A DNA stretch of 64,000 nucleotides from Schistocerca nitens (lineage: Eukaryota; Arthropoda; Insecta; Orthoptera; Acrididae), in assembly GCF_023898315.1 (NCBI RefSeq), contig NC_064615.1, positions 1,189,498,759 through 1,189,562,758 on the forward strand, given 5' to 3'. Every line of letters begins with the position of its first letter. The first letter of the stretch is position 1. Below are positions 1 through 10,776 of this stretch, piece by piece. The translations under genes were made by a program, and so were the position numbers. Below the pieces are notes generated by a model. It was not told where the DNA came from and did not search any database. It was given only the letters and a program-made list of their open reading frames with translations.

Positions 1-860
1 GTGCGCTGATATGAAACTTCCTGGCAGATTAAAACTGTGTGCCCGACCGAGACTCAAACTCGGGACCTTTGCCTTTCGCGGGCAAGTGCTCTACCAACTG
101 AGCTACCGAAGCACGACTCACGCCCGGTACTCACAGCTTTAATTCTATGTAACTCGTCTCCTACCTTCCAAACTTTACAGAAGCTCTTCTGCGAACCTTG
201 CAGAACTAGCACTCCTGAAAGAAAGGATATAGCGGAGACGTGGCTTAGCCACAGCCTTGGGGATGTTTCCAGAATGAGATTTTCACTCTGCAGCAGAGTG
301 TGCGCTGATATGAAACTTCCTGGCAGATTAAAACTGTGTGCCCAACCGAGACTCGAACTCGGGACCTTTGCCTTTCGCGGGCAAGTGTTCTACCAACTGA
401 GCTGCCGAAGCACGACTCACGCCCGGTACTCACAGCTTTAATTCTGCCAGTATCTCGTCTCCTACCTTCCAAACTTTACAGAAGCTCTTCTGTGAACCTT
501 GCAGAACTAGCACTCCTGAAAGAAAGGATATAGCGGAGACGTGGTTTAGCCAGAGCCTTGGGGATGTTTCCAGAATGAGATTTTCACTCTACAGCGGAGT
601 GTGCGCTGATTTGAAACTTCCTGGCGGATTAAAACTGTGTGCCCGACCGAGACTCGAACTCGGGACCTTTGCCTTTCGCGGGCAAGTGCTCTACCAACTG
701 AGCTACCGAAGCACGACTCACGCCCGGTACTCACAGCTTTAATTCTGCCAGTATCTCGTCTCCTACCTTCCAAACTTTACAGAAGCTCTTCTGCGAACCT
801 TGCAGAACTAGCACTTCTGAAAGAAAGGATATTGCGGAGACATGGCTTAGCCACAGCCTC
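1..860 (-). repeat. Tandem array of a tRNA-derived SINE (three ~300-bp units)
   Basis: Three head-to-tail units begin at about 1, 300 and 601, so the period is 299-301 bp. Each carries a minus-strand tRNA-like head at 39-112, 338-411 and 639-712. The heads have a clear B box (GGTTCGAGTC-like, T-loop TTCGAGT inside a CCGAG/CTCGG stem) and an A box (TAGCTCAGTTGGTAGAG). The acceptor arm pairs poorly (GCTTCGG against GTCGGGC), and the body continues into a non-tRNA region ending GCCAGGAAGTTTCAT, so these are SINE units rather than working tRNA genes. The first unit is cut by the window edge. Short ORFs across this array on both strands are shadows. Confidence 0.85.
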
Positions 861-1010
861 GTGGAGATACTGGCAGAAGTAAAGCTGTGAGTACCGGGCG
901 TGAGTCATGCTTCGGTAGCTCAGTTGGTAGAGCACTTGCCCGCGAAAGGCAAAGGTCCCGAGTTCGAGTCTCGGTCGGGCACACAGTTTTAATCTGCCAG
1001 GAAGTTTCAT
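861..1010 (+). repeat. Inverted copy of the same tRNA-derived SINE
   Basis: This is the same SINE in the opposite orientation to the preceding array, with its tRNA-like head at 909-983. It ends in the family's 3' motif GCCAGGAAGTTTCAT. The anticodon-position loop reads CGCGAAA, with G rather than the usual T at position 33, which again argues against a functional tRNA. Its junction with the third array unit near 860 is a head-to-head inversion, so about 150 bp on either side can fold together. No clear target duplication is visible. Confidence 0.85.
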
Positions 1011-1930
1011 GAAAATATCAGTTTTTCCCATCAACTTCAGTTTTCTCTGCACAGCTACCCCACTGTCTAACCTACTGTGGGCTGTTTAATATTGGCCGTG
1101 AAATCAGTGTTATGTGGTGGCACTTATATAAATCTGCAGACATTGATTTTTTGTAGGATGGTGAAGTAGAGGGGATGAATGAACTTCAAAGCTTAAATTC
1201 TGTTATCGCTGCAGAAATGGAGAGCTGAGTGAGTGCAATGACAATAAGAAGGTGCTTACACATTTTGATGTGAGTGGTGGTATTTCACTGATGCCGTGTT
1301 CAAATGTCAGGACAGCAGTGTGTGAATATCCTGGATAGATTTTGTTACATATCTGGAACTTATCACATAAGTACAAGACATTGACAAAAGACAGAATTTG
1401 TGTAGAAATCATATTTTGCTTATTTTAGTATGATGCTTGGAGTTCAGAACAAACCACTTGCTCAACAAATTGTGTGTCATACATGCACAGAGCAAGTAAT
1501 GAATGAGAGTGAAGGTAAAATGAAGTGTTTGTCCCTCACTATTCTCACAGTACAGCACGAACAGGAGAATCACTTTGATGCTTGTTAGTTCTGTATGACA
1601 AAAGTAGCAGGATACAACAAAAGAAACGTGAATAAAATCTTGAATCCCAACTTAGATTCAGCAATTAGATCTGTCCCTCATGGTCCAGGGCTGATGATCT
1701 CCTCTCCACCAACATCAATAGATACATCTTTATACTTTGAACCTGAATGTGGTAATGATAGTAACCAAAAACCTCTTACTCTAAGTTAACAATCTGGTGA
1801 AAGGCTTAGGACTCTCAAAAGACACAGCACAACTTTTGAGATTACACATTAGTGAAAATAATTTGCTTATACATGTTACATCATATTCCATGTACGGAAA
1901 CAACAATAGAAAGTCCAATATGGAATAACA
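1011..1930. other. No recognisable feature
   Basis: AT-rich sequence with only short ORFs of biased composition. I see no known repeat, RNA gene or exon with convincing splice sites. Confidence 0.5.
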
Positions 1931-2321
1931 ACAATATTATGAAAAGAATAGACTGCTACTTGTCACATAGCTGAGATGTTGTGTAAGAGACAGACATAAT
2001 CAAAAGACTGCTACACATTTAACCTTTTGGCCAAAAGGCCTTCTTCTGTTTTGGAAGAAACACACACGTACATTCTCACAAACACAACTCCCATACACAT
2101 GGCTACTGTCTCTATCCATTGTGGCCAGACTTTATTCCAGTCTGGCCATAATGGACAGTGAGTGTGTGAGTTGTGCTTGTGTGAATGTGTGTGTGTTTTC
2201 TACTTCAGAAGAAGCCCTTTTGGCTGAAAGCTTAAACTTATAGCAATCTTTCTGCTGTGCCTGTCTGCAACTTACCGTCTCCTCTGCTTTGTGAGTAGCA
2301 ATTTATCTTTTTCATAATATT
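1931..2321. repeat. Fold-back MITE-like element
   Basis: The ends are inverted copies: ACAATATTATGAAAAG... at the left and a matching ...TTTTTCATAATATTC at the right. Inside are paired motifs, GGCCAAAAGGCCTTCTTCTG on the left against GAAGCCCTTTTGGCTGAAAG on the right, and a centre near 2130-2155 (GGCCAGACTTTATTCCAGTCTGGCC). There is no coding capacity. The same family recurs at 53053-53505, 53760-53969 and 60715-61015. The superfamily is unknown to me. Confidence 0.75.
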
Positions 2322-2860
2322 CATGGTGCAAAAATCATGATAAGGATAATACAGAATTTTTGTTGATAATGGTTAAAGGTGTTTTGCAAAGACATCACCA
2401 TATTAGTGATGAAAGTGGGAACTCAAAAGCATGGCAGTAAGCAATGGAGGTTATTTATATACTCTACAAAGAGAAGTTTGAAAGCAGTATTGCTGCATAG
2501 TGGAACATCTCCTTCAAACTGTGAAATATAACAAACACCAGTGACTCATGTGTGATGATTGGCCAGCTAAAAACATATACCAAAATGCTTTGTTATATGA
2601 GTGAATGGGACAGCAGAACATATCATGAGTCTTGGAGGATAGAGTGGCCTAAGAGGAAAAATCTAATAGCAGGATCAGAGGACATTGCGAATGAGCCTTT
2701 GGTTACTACAGAACATGTTTTATAGCCTCTACTGCAAATCACATCAGGATTGACAAAGAAGTATGTGAAAACACTGAACAAAACAGAAAGTTGTTTGCAA
2801 TAACTGTATAGCCAATACCCAAATATATTGGCTGCAAAGTGAAAAGAAGGGAAAAGTTTA
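2322..2860. other. No recognisable feature
   Basis: Unassigned AT-rich sequence between the fold-back element and the coding fragment that follows. No motif was recognised. Confidence 0.5.
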
Positions 2861-2863
2861 TTT

Positions 2864-3260
2864 GTTGGACGATTGATAACTGAAGAAACTCTTTCAAAGT
2901 ACAATGGTGGAAGTAGAACAGCAAGATTGGAAAAGTTGAGCATTGTGTCCTTGGCCAAGTAAACAGTGGAAGGTATGCTACAGTCACTTAAACAGTCAGG
3001 ATGCAAGGCATCCCTAAAGCTACATTTTATTACGTCACACACAGGCAATCTTAATGGCAATTTGGCTGCCACATCGGAGGAACAAGGTGAAAGCCTCCAC
3101 CAGGAGCATAAAACTGTGGAACATTGTCATCGAGGTCACTGTGGAATAAACATGATGTCTGACAACTGCTGGTGTATCACACATAAAGGAAGAAGTGACA
3201 CACAAAAGGAAGGACAGAAAGCACTCATTCATGGACAAATACCGGGTGTACATAAAGTCT
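2864..3260 (+). pseudogene. Fragment of an unnamed repeat-encoded protein family
   Basis: The open frame from 2966 reads ...MLQSLKQSGCKASLKLHF..., then SEEQGESLHQEHKTVEH and NMMSDNCW. I recall an unnamed multicopy protein family of insects and cnidarians with the order SLK.HFL.SH, then S.EQGERFHQDI..ME..YQG, then MMADYCW. Every block is present here but diverged, and one in-frame stop lies upstream near 2960. The piece is only about 110 residues, so most of the parent protein is missing. Function is unknown. The family behaves as if carried by a mobile element, but no domain name comes to mind. The fragment lies just upstream of the microsatellite-rich arm at 3360. Confidence 0.55.
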
Positions 3261-3359
3261 GGGAACACTTTCAATTATTTATTGCACAAGAACTAAAGAT
3301 TGTACAGATGTCATACATATTGTATTTTGAAGAGAAACTCTGAGAATTTTTTTACAAAC

Positions 3360-3686
3360 ATTCGATATTTATTAAATATGTCTGCTTGTGAGATGTCTGC
3401 TTGTGTGTGTATATGTGTGGATGGATATGTGTGTGTGTGCGCGCGAGTGTATACCCGTCCTTTTTTCCCCCTAAGGTAAGTCTTTCCGCTCCCGGGATTG
3501 GAATGACTCCTTACCCTCTCCCTTAAAACCCACATCCTTTCGTCTTTCCCTCTCCTTCCCATTTCCTGATGAGGCAACAGTTTGTTGCGAAAGCTTGAAT
3601 TTTGTGTGTGTGTTTGTGTTTGTTTGTGTGTCTATCGACCTGCCAGCGCTTTCGTTCGGTAAGTCACATCATCTTTGTTTTTAAAA
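3360..3686 (+). repeat. Microsatellite-rich PLE-type 3' arm
   Basis: This is one arm of the repeat also seen at 25630-26600, 49791-50412 and 60250-60592. Landmarks in order are GTCTGCTTGTGTGTGT, a (TG)n stretch, CCCCCTAAGGTAAGTCTTTC, CTTACCCTCTCCCTTAAAAC, GTTGCGAAAGCTTGAATTTT, a second TG-rich stretch, and GGTAAGTCACATCATCTTTG. At 60 kb the same block follows directly after a Penelope-like GIY-YIG coding end, so I read it as that element's 3' untranslated part. Here it abuts the mariner remnant. Confidence 0.75.
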
Positions 3687-4883
3687 GTATTTTCTTTTAT
3701 TTACATGTGAGCCATAATGGACCATGAAGTAGATGTCAGGTTGCAACAATGGTCACTGATGGAGTTCCTCTTCAAGACCGGCGATGATTCTGTCACATCG
3801 ATTCATAGGAAGTTGCTCCCTGTCTATGGGGCGGACACAGTGGATCGCAGCAGTATCCAGCGGTGGTTGCTGAGGTTTAAAGAAGGTGATTTTTCTCTAC
3901 CGGACAATCCATGATGCAATAGACCATTGAAAGCTGTGAGTGACATGAATAAGGAGACCATTGATCAAATCATCCAAAATGACAGATGTGTGATGACACA
4001 ACAGTTTGCTGAAATGACACGTTTGTCATTGGGTAGTGTGGTATCACTGTTACAGTCACTAGCATATAGAAAAATCTGTGCATGTTGGGTACCTAGATTA
4101 TTGACAAGAGAAATGAAAACAATGAGGAAGAATATGTGTGAGGGTCTCATGAAGACCTTTACTGAAGAGTGGAAACAGTGTTTTGACGGCATCATTACCC
4201 ATGATGAAACATGGTTGTTTTGTCCGAACCTGAGAGCAAAACCCAATCCATGGAGTGGCATCATCCAGGTTCCCTTCAGAAGAAGACTCTCACGAACAGC
4301 ATGCTGAAAGGTGATGGCCTCCTTTTTCTGGGATCAGTGTGGTGTCATTTTCATCAACTTCTTGGACTCTGGCTCCACAATTAACCGGGACCATTACTGT
4401 TTGTCATTGGACAAGCTGTGACATGTCATCAAGACCCACAGACCACAGCTTCAGGGTCAGCTCATCAGACTACACCATGACAATGCCAAACCACATACAG
4501 CTCTAATGACACATGAGAAAATCAGGAAAATAAGTTGGAAAATTGTTCCTCATCCTCCCTACAGTCCCGACTTGGCTCTGTTTGATTTTTACCTCTTTGG
4601 TCATCTGAAGGCCCAACTGTGTGGTAAAACATTTGATAGTGAGAAAGACTTTATTTTCTGTGTCAAGTGATGGTGTAAAAGTCACCCCCAGAGTTTTACC
4701 AAAGCGCATTTACATCATGGGAAGAACACTGGGCCAGATGTGTCACAGCTGATGGAGACTACATTGAGTAGGCTCAATGTATAGCTAAATGTTCCAAGTA
4801 TGTTCACAAAAAAAATTCATTATCCTCCTGCAAAAAATAAAAAAATTAGAGTCCACTGTGGAAAACTTTTTGAACACCCTTTG
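3687..4883 (+). pseudogene. Decayed mariner transposase (DD34D)
   Basis: One reading frame from ATG 3717 covers a full mariner-like transposase up to about 4784. The N-terminal helix-turn-helix part includes SSIQRWLLRFKEGDF. The catalytic part shows IITHDETW (first Asp), LHHDNAKPHTA (second Asp) and YSPDLALFDFYLF (third Asp, 34 residues after the second). That spacing is diagnostic of the mariner family (cut-and-paste, TA target). The frame is broken by in-frame stops near 3912 and 4305 and two or more further on, including near 4669. The 3' end carries AACTTTTTGAACACCC, like a mariner terminus. The expected 5' leader and left inverted repeat are missing because the microsatellite-rich arm lies against the start. 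Dead copy. Confidence 0.85.
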
Positions 4884-5485
4884 TAAGTGTCAACATTTTC
4901 TCTTTCACTCTTTTTATAAAGTGGTTTCACTAGCAAGAACTTCAAACTCACAGGAAATTGACCACACTGGAAAGACACATTGGACAGATGACTAAGTACA
5001 GAACTTCTCCTTGAAATTTAATTACGCCCATAAGAGTCTTTACTTTTTAATGACATGGTAATAGATTCACTCCCATCTTTGCATGTTTGCTGTAACTGCA
5101 AAAGATGTAGTTGCTTCAGAACACAAGGTTTCAAGATTCCAGTGAATTTATCTGTACCAATTAACACGCTGACTATTGACAAGATGTGATTATTAAAATA
5201 ACTTGCACAACTCTCATGGTTCACCAGCAGTTTTATTCTCACATAAAAGAGGTATAATATATTGAGTGCTCACAATCTTCCCCGATACCTCTTTCACAAC
5301 TGACCATATAACAAAGAGAAACATAAACACCACTCACAGATTAGGCTTTAGGACTATTCCAGCAGCCTGACTGTTGCCTACAAGGCAATACAAGGGGTGA
5401 TCTATGATCATGGGACATGTGAAGCTGTACGAAGGAAAGTTATATCGGCAGCCAGAAGACTTATAACTAATATGTTCATACTCTG

Positions 5486-5487
<2 letters not shown>
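4884..5487. other. No recognisable feature
   Basis: Unassigned AT-rich sequence. Its right part ends in a long A run and may be the body of a retroposed sequence, but I recognise no family. Confidence 0.4.

Positions 5488-5544
<57 letters not shown>
5488..5544 (+). repeat. 57-bp poly-A tract
   Basis: An uninterrupted run of 57 A. It creates an artificial Lys/Phe-rich ORF on each strand. It could be the tail of a retroposed sequence to its left (plus orientation), but no LINE or SINE was recognised there. Confidence 0.9.
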
Positions 5545-5547
<3 letters not shown>

Positions 5548-5864
5548 CAAAAAGTATAGTCCATTGCTCAGTCAATATTAGAAGCCAAAATCAAGCCAAG
5601 ATATTGTGAATATATGATTTATTTTGTTATTATAATTAGTCCTGTTCAGAATCAAAATATTTCAACGAGTTCCTCTGAAGTGTAATAACATCACTTGGAC
5701 TTGGCAGACTATCAGACCAATTCAAATTTCATGAGTGCAGAAAGCAACCATAACACACCTTTCAAAAAACTTTCAAAAAAATCACCCAAATAAATGTGGA
5801 GGAAGAAATATTGGATTCAAAAAACATTAATTCGTTTTATGGGATGGAACACCCACACCTGTTA

Positions 5865-6440
5865 TCTATAGTGTATACGATATTATTTCTCAACCACTAA
5901 CCATTATTATGAACTATAAATCAATCCTTCATAAACAGGAGCTTTCTAAATATGCTGAAATATGTCAATGCAAAACCAACATTCTAAAACGGATCAACAA
6001 TAGATACAGGGAGTGCTTGCCTTATGTCTTTTCTGTTGATATTCTCTACAATATTTGAAAAGATTGCATCAAAACAAATTCAAAAATTGATAAGAACAAA
6101 TGATACAATTTTTAAAAACCAGTTTGACCTCTGCAAAGAAAAAAGCACTGTAAATACATAATTGAATTTACATAAATATGAAACTCATTAGCTGAGGTAA
6201 CAACTTCACAGGAATATTCTGTGACCTGACAAAAGCATGTGATTCAGTGAATCACACCTTACTTCTCCATAGATTGCAGATGCATGGGATCAAGGACAGG
6301 ACAGGCTCTTGTTTAACAGAAGAGAAGCAAAGGGTAACTGCAAGATCAAACTTAAGCATTCACTCTATTGACTGGGAGACAACTTTCTGAGAAGTCCCAC
6401 AAGAAATGATGCTGGATCTTCATCTGTTCACTGAAGAGGG
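5865..6440 (+). pseudogene. Jockey-like LINE reverse transcriptase remnant
   Basis: Reading across frames gives the block order of a Jockey-type RT: a segment like ISQPLT.IMN..., then LPMSFLLIFSTIFEKIASKQ, then FKNQFDLCKEKSTVN, then GIFCDLTKACDSVNHTLLL. The last is the RT motif carrying the first catalytic Asp (DLTKAcDSVNH). The copy is full of stops and shifts and is truncated on both sides; the YADD block is absent. It would have copied its own RNA at a nicked target site. 5545-5864 holds nothing recognisable. Confidence 0.7.
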
Positions 6441-6994
6441 GAAAAAAATAAAAAGAAAAGCAAGGTAGAGCTCAAATGGTGTTGATGGAATTTCAAATAG
6501 ACTTCTGAAAATCTGTTTTAACTTAATAGCAATATATGTCATGCTTCAATAACACAGGGAATTTTTTCAGACAGATCAAAATATGCAACTGTTACATCTT
6601 GTGAGGATACCGATTTCAACCACCATTGGAACCTCTTTGACAAGGAGTGAAGGAGATCTTTGACTAACAGTGGAGAAGCAGCATACAGAGTTCCCAGTGT
6701 TTAGCTGATCTGAAAATTAGGGCCTGTGAACACATGCATTCTAATGAGAAAACTTAACAAAAGAATTTGCAAATATAAGATAAAAGAAAACGTTCAATAG
6801 TTCCGCATATTTTTTTTAATATATCAAAACCAATTACAAGGCATTATTAGCCACTTTAAAATCCGTATTTTATATGTATGTTTTATTTGATATACACTCT
6901 ATACCACTATCTATATATACATTAATTATAATTATATATTATAATTTACTTTCATATCCTTCAGCTTGGATTAAATTTTAGTGTTTATTCCTGT
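6441..6994. other. AT-rich, no feature
   Basis: Very AT-rich sequence (for example the ATATATTAT-type stretch around 6890-6950). No ORF or repeat family was recognised. Confidence 0.5.
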
Positions 6995-8690
6995 CAATTA
7001 TGCTTTTTTTCCACCTTGGCTGACCTTCTGAAACTGTTTGATTGGAAAATATATTTCATATCTCCCATATTTTCAGCTTTTTCTGCCAAAACATCAGCGC
7101 ATTTCTCTAGTTCACTAATAGCATCTTCCAAACTCCTTGTTTTGGTTTTCAATTCTTCTATTTCACCCACCAATGCTTGTCTTTTAGAAGCTTGAATTTA
7201 AATTTTTACAAATTTTTTCATTCTTCAAGAAACACTGTATATTTTCGCATGGCATTAGCAGGAGATCAATGAAGTTCCTTGCTCAGTTAAAAATTAGCTA
7301 ATCCCCAGTATGCTTTAGGTAATCAGTTATTATTATTTGGGCAATAAATGTTTCACTTTTCATATTCTTCATTTCTATTGATGAGAAACCTATTCTGCAT
7401 CTGCTTGATTGTGAGATAAAATCAATAAATTTTTGATGACACTGAACAGCTTTGTAAAATTCAGAGTCAAGAACTTGCTTAAAAAATAATCAACTCTTTC
7501 CTCTGAAAGATTGAACACTGTAAAGAGATCATAGTTAGATGATACTTGCTCGCTTGGAAATTTATTATAATCTATCATTAGCACTTCACACTCATGTTCT
7601 CTAACAACTTTCACCTTCATAAGGTTTCTTAAAACCAATTTCATTTTAGCATAACAATCAAAGTGATTTAATGCCATTTGCATGCCATCTGTGAATACAG
7701 AAATTCCTAAAATTATTTTAGGCTTTTTAGAAAAATTAATAGCAAAAAATTTATTTTTTGAGAATAAAGTCTTGGAGAAAGTTATCTGTAATTTAAGATC
7801 TGATGCTCATAATTTTTTTGATTTCATTAGTTAAAAACTTGATAGAAAAATCTCCAGATAAGTCATTAATGGTCCAAAGCTTGTCTTCTTTAGATCCAAT
7901 TTTGATAGTTCGTTTGCATTCTTTTTTTTATTATATTAAAATTTATAAAAAGATTAAGAACAGACCTCCTTAGATCCTCAGAAAAAATGTAACTTTGGAC
8001 AAATGCTTTGATACTTTTCTAAGAATGGGGTTAACATCCTGGCAACAGATAAAAAAAATTCAGTTTCACAGTTATAAAATTTTTGTAGCTTTTTCTACTG
8101 TCTCATAAGATTTTAACCCTGGTTTGTTAAACTACTTTCTTTCCCACACAAGAAACAAAATCTTTCATATCCTGCTATATCTCTAATGTCCTCTCTGCTG
8201 CCTGAATATTTTCAAGCCACCTATTGCTACAAAATTTACATGGCATTTTCCCACTGGTTGAATTTTTTTTAAGAAATTTTCTATTAACAGCTTGGTTCAT
8301 CCATTGAAATCTGAATTAACTGTTGTAAGTCCAGTTTATCTGCTAGAACATGAAGTGCTTTCATAGCATCCTCGGCCATACTGTAACCTAGGAGAGGACA
8401 AGATAGATATCGTGTTACTACTTTATCATTTAGTCTATATTATCCCAGTGAAGTTTGTGTAAACCCATTTGTTTGTCCTATAGAGATCTATTTAATGCTT
8501 TATCAAAGCATAGTGTGCAACTATCCACATTATAAATTTTATAGTGGAGTATATTCATGAAAAATGGTGCTACCCCAAAGCTGACCAAATATATACACTT
8601 AGTTGGTCCACATGAACACTGTTTTTCAATGTCACTATCTGGAAACATTTGTAGAAAAAAGTACCTCTTCGGTGAGGAGATGATTTTCAA
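6995..8690 (-). pseudogene. Decayed hAT-like transposase
   Basis: On the minus strand, in order: FSCG-like start (KQCSCGPTKCIYLVSFGVAP, 8650-8560), TLCFDKALNRSL then QMGLH (the FDESLN..QMD block), CHVNFVAIGGLK (the FCS.RW.EN block), FLSVARMLTPFLKKYQ, an intact 97-codon piece (7683-7390) ending LFSVIKNLLILSHNQADAE, and a coiled-coil tail (VGEIEELKTKTRSLEDAISE, 7170-7080). The SH.QA..E block resembles the hAT C-terminal dimerisation region. There are many stops and frameshifts. From memory this is a multicopy insect/cnidarian transposase family. No terminal inverted repeats were found. Confidence 0.7.
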
Positions 8691-8889
8691 TGTTTGCTGG
8701 TTGGGTAAGTTAAGACACTTGAGAGCGAGGTGAGTGAGCTATTTTAAGTTTTTTATTAAGGCGCTGTGACCATGGCATAGTTTTGAAGTTTGCCACATTA
8801 GTACATTTTATGAAATTGACTGCCATGAGTAAGATTTTATCGAAAGCTGGTGCCGCTATTGTTAAGAAGAGGATCTGATTTACCCATCG

Positions 8890-10776
8890 AAAATTGGACC
8901 TGGTTTCTGAACAACTTTATTGCCTGCATCTGAAGATATCTGTGGAGTTACCCTACAATTCATGGAACTGGATTGATGGTGTAACATGGGCCAAGTCAGT
9001 CTGGGTTCATGAGGTAGCCATATCGAGACAGATGGCAAAGTTTAGCCAGCTTGCAGCAAGAAACTATCATTTGACACTCTGTCATTAACATGACACACAA
9101 AGATTTGGAAAACACTACAATGATGGATTAAGTAAATGACTGAACTTTGCATCCACGCCAAAGGTCTTGCCAATACTTGTGTTCATCAGTGCCATTGAAG
9201 AAGCTGTTTGACCTCCTTCTATGCAATCATCAGAAGAAATAAGATACGAAACTTATCAAGCAGTTATGAAGGTTTGCCCACAAAGGAGTAACATATGCTT
9301 TGTAAGGATACCAAGAAGGTGGTTCTTCCAGCTGATAAAGGTAATGTCACTGTTTGAATGTCTTTTAATGACTATCATGGTAAAATGAACAGTTTACTGA
9401 GTGACAGCACATACCGGAAGATCAGTAAAGACCACACCATCTAAGTGGTAAGGAAGGCTGCTTCACTTCTGAATGCCTACTTCTTTCCACCAGAAGTTGT
9501 ACGAAGACTGAAAACAAGAGATGTGGTACCCTCAAGGCTTTATTGACTTCCAAAGATCCATAAGAATGATGTTCCTCTGCATCAGATAGTCAGTACTATT
9601 GTCTCTCCAACCTACGATTGTGCCAAACACTTAACATAGTTATTAACGCCTCTGGTGGGAAAATGCACTCATCACATATGTAACTTTGTGGACTTCACAG
9701 GCAAACTAAAATTACTCAAACTGAACAGTTCTGATGCATTTGTCAGTTTCGATGTAGTGTCGTTGTTCACAAATGTTCCTCTTTCCGAATCATTACTTCT
9801 CATAGGCAAAATCTTTGATAAAGAGATTTCAGATTTGTTTGAACATGTTTTGACCTCGACATATTTTTTAGCCAATAACTAATTTTATGAACAGACTTAC
9901 AGAGTTGCCACGGGTAGTCCTTTGTCAAGAAGGCACTGGAATCTGCTAGCTCGAAGCCCACAGTATTTTGGAGGTATGTCGATGACATGTACGTAGTGCG
10001 GCCCAACAGTGAAAATAAATTAAAGGAATTTTTAAATCATTTGACTTCCATCCATAGACAAATTCAGTTCAAGATGGAAATCTAAATTGACGGATGTCTT
10101 CCATTTTTGGATGTATCGGAAACCGACCCATAGAGATTTATATTTACACGCACATAGGTGCCGACATCCTTTGCAGATGACGAATGCTGTCAGAACTGTG
10201 GTACACAGAGCATACGTCATTGCGAATGAGAGCAGTCTGGAGGATGAGCTTCTACACTTTAGGAAAGTTTTTGAAGCCAATGGGTACTCTCCACAGCAGA
10301 TACATAAGGCACTACAAACAAAACTGACTGTGGGCATAAGGAATGCAGAAGAAGACACACAAAGTTTTAAATCCACAGCTTTTCTGCCATATGTGGGAAG
10401 CCTATTGTCAAAAATAAGGCGGATCCTTAGGCAATGCAAAGTTAAAGTGATTTTTCACCCTCCACCAGAGACAGCTGTGCATCTGGGTACTGTTAAAGAC
10501 GATTCGGTGCTTCGGAAGCCTGTGGTTTATAAGACCCCCTGTGAGTGTGGCTGTTCGTGCATTGGACAAATGATATGTACAGTCCTTGAGAGATGCACAG
10601 AGCACCACAGGTACACCAGGCTCTTACAACGTAATATATCAGTGGTGGCAGAGCATTGTATTGACAATGGGCACTATACGGTGTACCAAATGTCGGTAGT
10701 AAAAGAAGCAATTTACATTCGTTGCAGTGATACGTTGATATCACTGTGTGCATCAATTGTGCAGCCACAGACATAA
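8890..10776 (+). pseudogene. Penelope-like retroelement: RT plus GIY-YIG
   Basis: Blocks in order across several frames are: a leader-like region (8894-9080), an LSKGLNFA-type block near 9120, LPADKGN near 9335, GLPKIHKN at about 9545, VSFDVVSLFTNVPL (9742-9782), YVDD (9975-9986), DGCLPFLDV near 10092, and the intact frame 10087-10776. That frame ends in a GIY-YIG-type nuclease: VYKTPCECGCSCIGQ then VLERCTEHHR, with AEHCIDNGH downstream. This RT plus C-terminal GIY-YIG order is specific to Penelope-like elements. The second Tyr of the nuclease signature is Cys here (CIG instead of YIG). At least five frame disruptions; dead. Confidence 0.85.

Noticed and set aside
39..983. Four tRNA genes
   Set aside because: A and B boxes are good, but the acceptor arms pair poorly, position 33 is not T, and each copy sits in a longer repeated unit. 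They are SINE heads.
5334..5609. Poly-Lys / poly-Phe proteins
   Set aside because: These are pure translations of the 57-bp A run on both strands.
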